The notes beneath the pieces are model-generated. The model made no database searches and was not told where the DNA came from. It saw only the letters and a program-made list of their open reading frames with translations. Position numbers and translations under genes: made by a program. Positions 6,648-7,252 of a stretch of 7,252 nt of DNA are shown here, in pieces; within the stretch, counting starts at the first letter, position 1; each line of letters begins with the position of its first letter. Location: contig CAIKKV010000547.1 in assembly GCA_903828035.1 (NCBI GenBank), positions 1 to 7,252 of the forward strand. The letters are read 5' to 3'. This DNA is from an uncultured bacterium (GTDB lineage: Bacteria > Verrucomicrobiota > Kiritimatiellia > CAIKKV01).

Positions 6648-6710
6648 GGGAATCGGCGGCGTCGCCGCGGTCTTTCTGCTTTCAATTGGGACTGAGAGTA
6701 CAAAAACGGG

Positions 6711-6736
6711 CCTGTTTAATCAACCCATCAAACAGG
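6711..6736 (-). terminator. Inverted repeat plus T-tract between two minus-strand genes: possible terminator
   Basis: The arms CCTGTTT (6711-6717) and AAACAGG (6730-6736) are perfect 7-bp complements separated by 12 nt. On the minus strand the hairpin is followed by CCCG and then TTTTT (6702-6706). It starts 3 nt after the stop codon of the upstream membrane-protein gene, the right place for an intrinsic terminator. The stem is short, only 3 of its 7 pairs are G-C, and 4 nt separate it from the T-tract, so a weak terminator or attenuator, or alternatively an operator for the phosphate transporter gene, are all possible. Confidence 0.4.
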
Positions 6737-6739
6737 TAA

Positions 6740-7252
6740 TCAATCAGTCGCTATTTCCGCCGGGGAAGGGCGGGCGGACAAGGGCTCGGCCAGATAGAGA
6801 AGGCCGCCGAAGAGGCTCCAGAGCAGGATGCTGAGGTGGGGGAGCAGGGAGAGCAGGAAAGCGGGAAGGGGCGCGATGCCGATGGTTCCGAATACGACGA
6901 TCGACATTCCCTCCCGGAAACCGAATCCGCCGGGGGTGACGGGAATGGAGCCCAGCGCTCCGAGGAGGGGGAAGAGCGTGAAGGCATGGAAAGCCGACAG
7001 GTGGACGCCAATGGCTTCGGCAAAAAAGATGCAGGCCACCAGGGAGAAGAGATGCACGCCGAGGGATAGGATGAAGGCCCGGGCCAGCACGACGGGGCGG
7101 CTCTTGAAATCGTACAACGCCCCATAGATGCGTCCGATATGGACGGCCATCCCTTCCGGAAGCCGCTGTGAGAGCCGTTTCCAGAGGTTGCTTTCCTGCC
7201 AGTTGCGCTTCCAGAGGAAGACCAGGAATACAACGGTCGCGGCGAGGAGAAG
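6740..7252 (-). CDS. UPF0104 / lysylphosphatidylglycerol-synthase-TM family membrane protein, C-terminal part only
   Basis: The frame is open to the right window edge, giving the last 170 residues of a multi-pass inner-membrane protein (stand-alone members are usually about 300-340 aa). Hydrophobic segments lie at about fragment residues 1-14, 55-80, 88-104, 116-126 and 128-153. The diagnostic motif is SIPVTPGGFGFREG (102-115), matching the P-x-PGGxGxRE signature of the LPG_synthase_TM/AglD-like family. Members include the flippase part of MprF, HpnL-type hopanoid proteins and many uncharacterised proteins, so lipid handling at the membrane is the most that can be inferred. The internal ATG at 7150 is not the start, because coding with a membrane segment continues upstream. 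The polar tail (PLSARPSPAEIATD) ends at TGA 6742-6740, 92 bp before the phosphate transporter gene. Confidence 0.85.
   Translation of the reverse strand, partial: LLLAATVVFLVFLWKRNWQESNLWKRLSQRLPEGMAVHIGRIYGALYDFKSRPVVLARAFILSLGVHLFSLVACIFFAEAIGVHLSAFHAFTLFPLLGALGSIPVTPGGFGFREGMSIVVFGTIGIAPLPAFLLSLLPHLSILLWSLFGGLLYLAEPLSARPSPAEIATD

Noticed and set aside
5556..6695. Plus-strand open frame of 379 codons opposite the phosphate transporter
   Set aside because: Asp/His/Glu/Gly-rich shadow of a conserved membrane protein; no domain or RBS support.

Overview
This is a GC-rich (by eye above 60%), gene-dense bacterial window with five genes or gene ends that I recognise, two of them cut by the window edges. 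A secretin-type STN domain, a MurC-like ligase and a near absence of Shine-Dalgarno sequences suggest a Gram-negative-type bacterium. A high-GC member of the PVC superphylum (Kiritimatiellota or Verrucomicrobiota-like) is possible, but that is inference. I see no tRNA, rRNA, CRISPR array, insertion sequence or phage gene.

Left block (1-3617, all minus strand, so read right to left). A secreted subtilisin-like protease carrying an unusual N-terminal STN domain (2166-3617) is followed after 42 bp by a thymidine/pyrimidine-nucleoside phosphorylase (807-2123). That gene overlaps by 4 bp (ATGA) a trimeric-type purine nucleoside phosphorylase (1-810, last residues beyond the edge). The two phosphorylases form a clear nucleoside salvage/catabolism pair: both split nucleosides with phosphate into a free base and (deoxy)ribose-1-phosphate. 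The protease is probably co-transcribed with them but has no evident metabolic link.

Middle (3618-4976). A 54-bp divergent intergenic region holds a plausible sigma70-type promoter for the protease operon. It leads on the plus strand into a divergent MurC-like Mur ligase (3672-4976) whose hallmark residues differ from canonical MurC, so its substrate is uncertain.

Right block (4978-7252, minus strand). The C-terminal half of a multi-pass UPF0104/LPG-synthase-TM family membrane protein (6740-7252) is followed by a 92-bp gap with an inverted repeat and T-tract (possible terminator). Next comes a Na/phosphate cotransporter of the NptA/YjbB type with a C-terminal PhoU-like domain (5067-6647). 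Its reading frame breaks near the end: the missing last PhoU helix is encoded intact in another frame down to 4978. This is a single-base frameshift, either real or an assembly error.

Most notable for follow-up: the STN + propeptide + S8 protease architecture, the divergent Mur ligase, and the precisely localised frameshift in the phosphate transporter. I did not find a convincing new multi-gene system.
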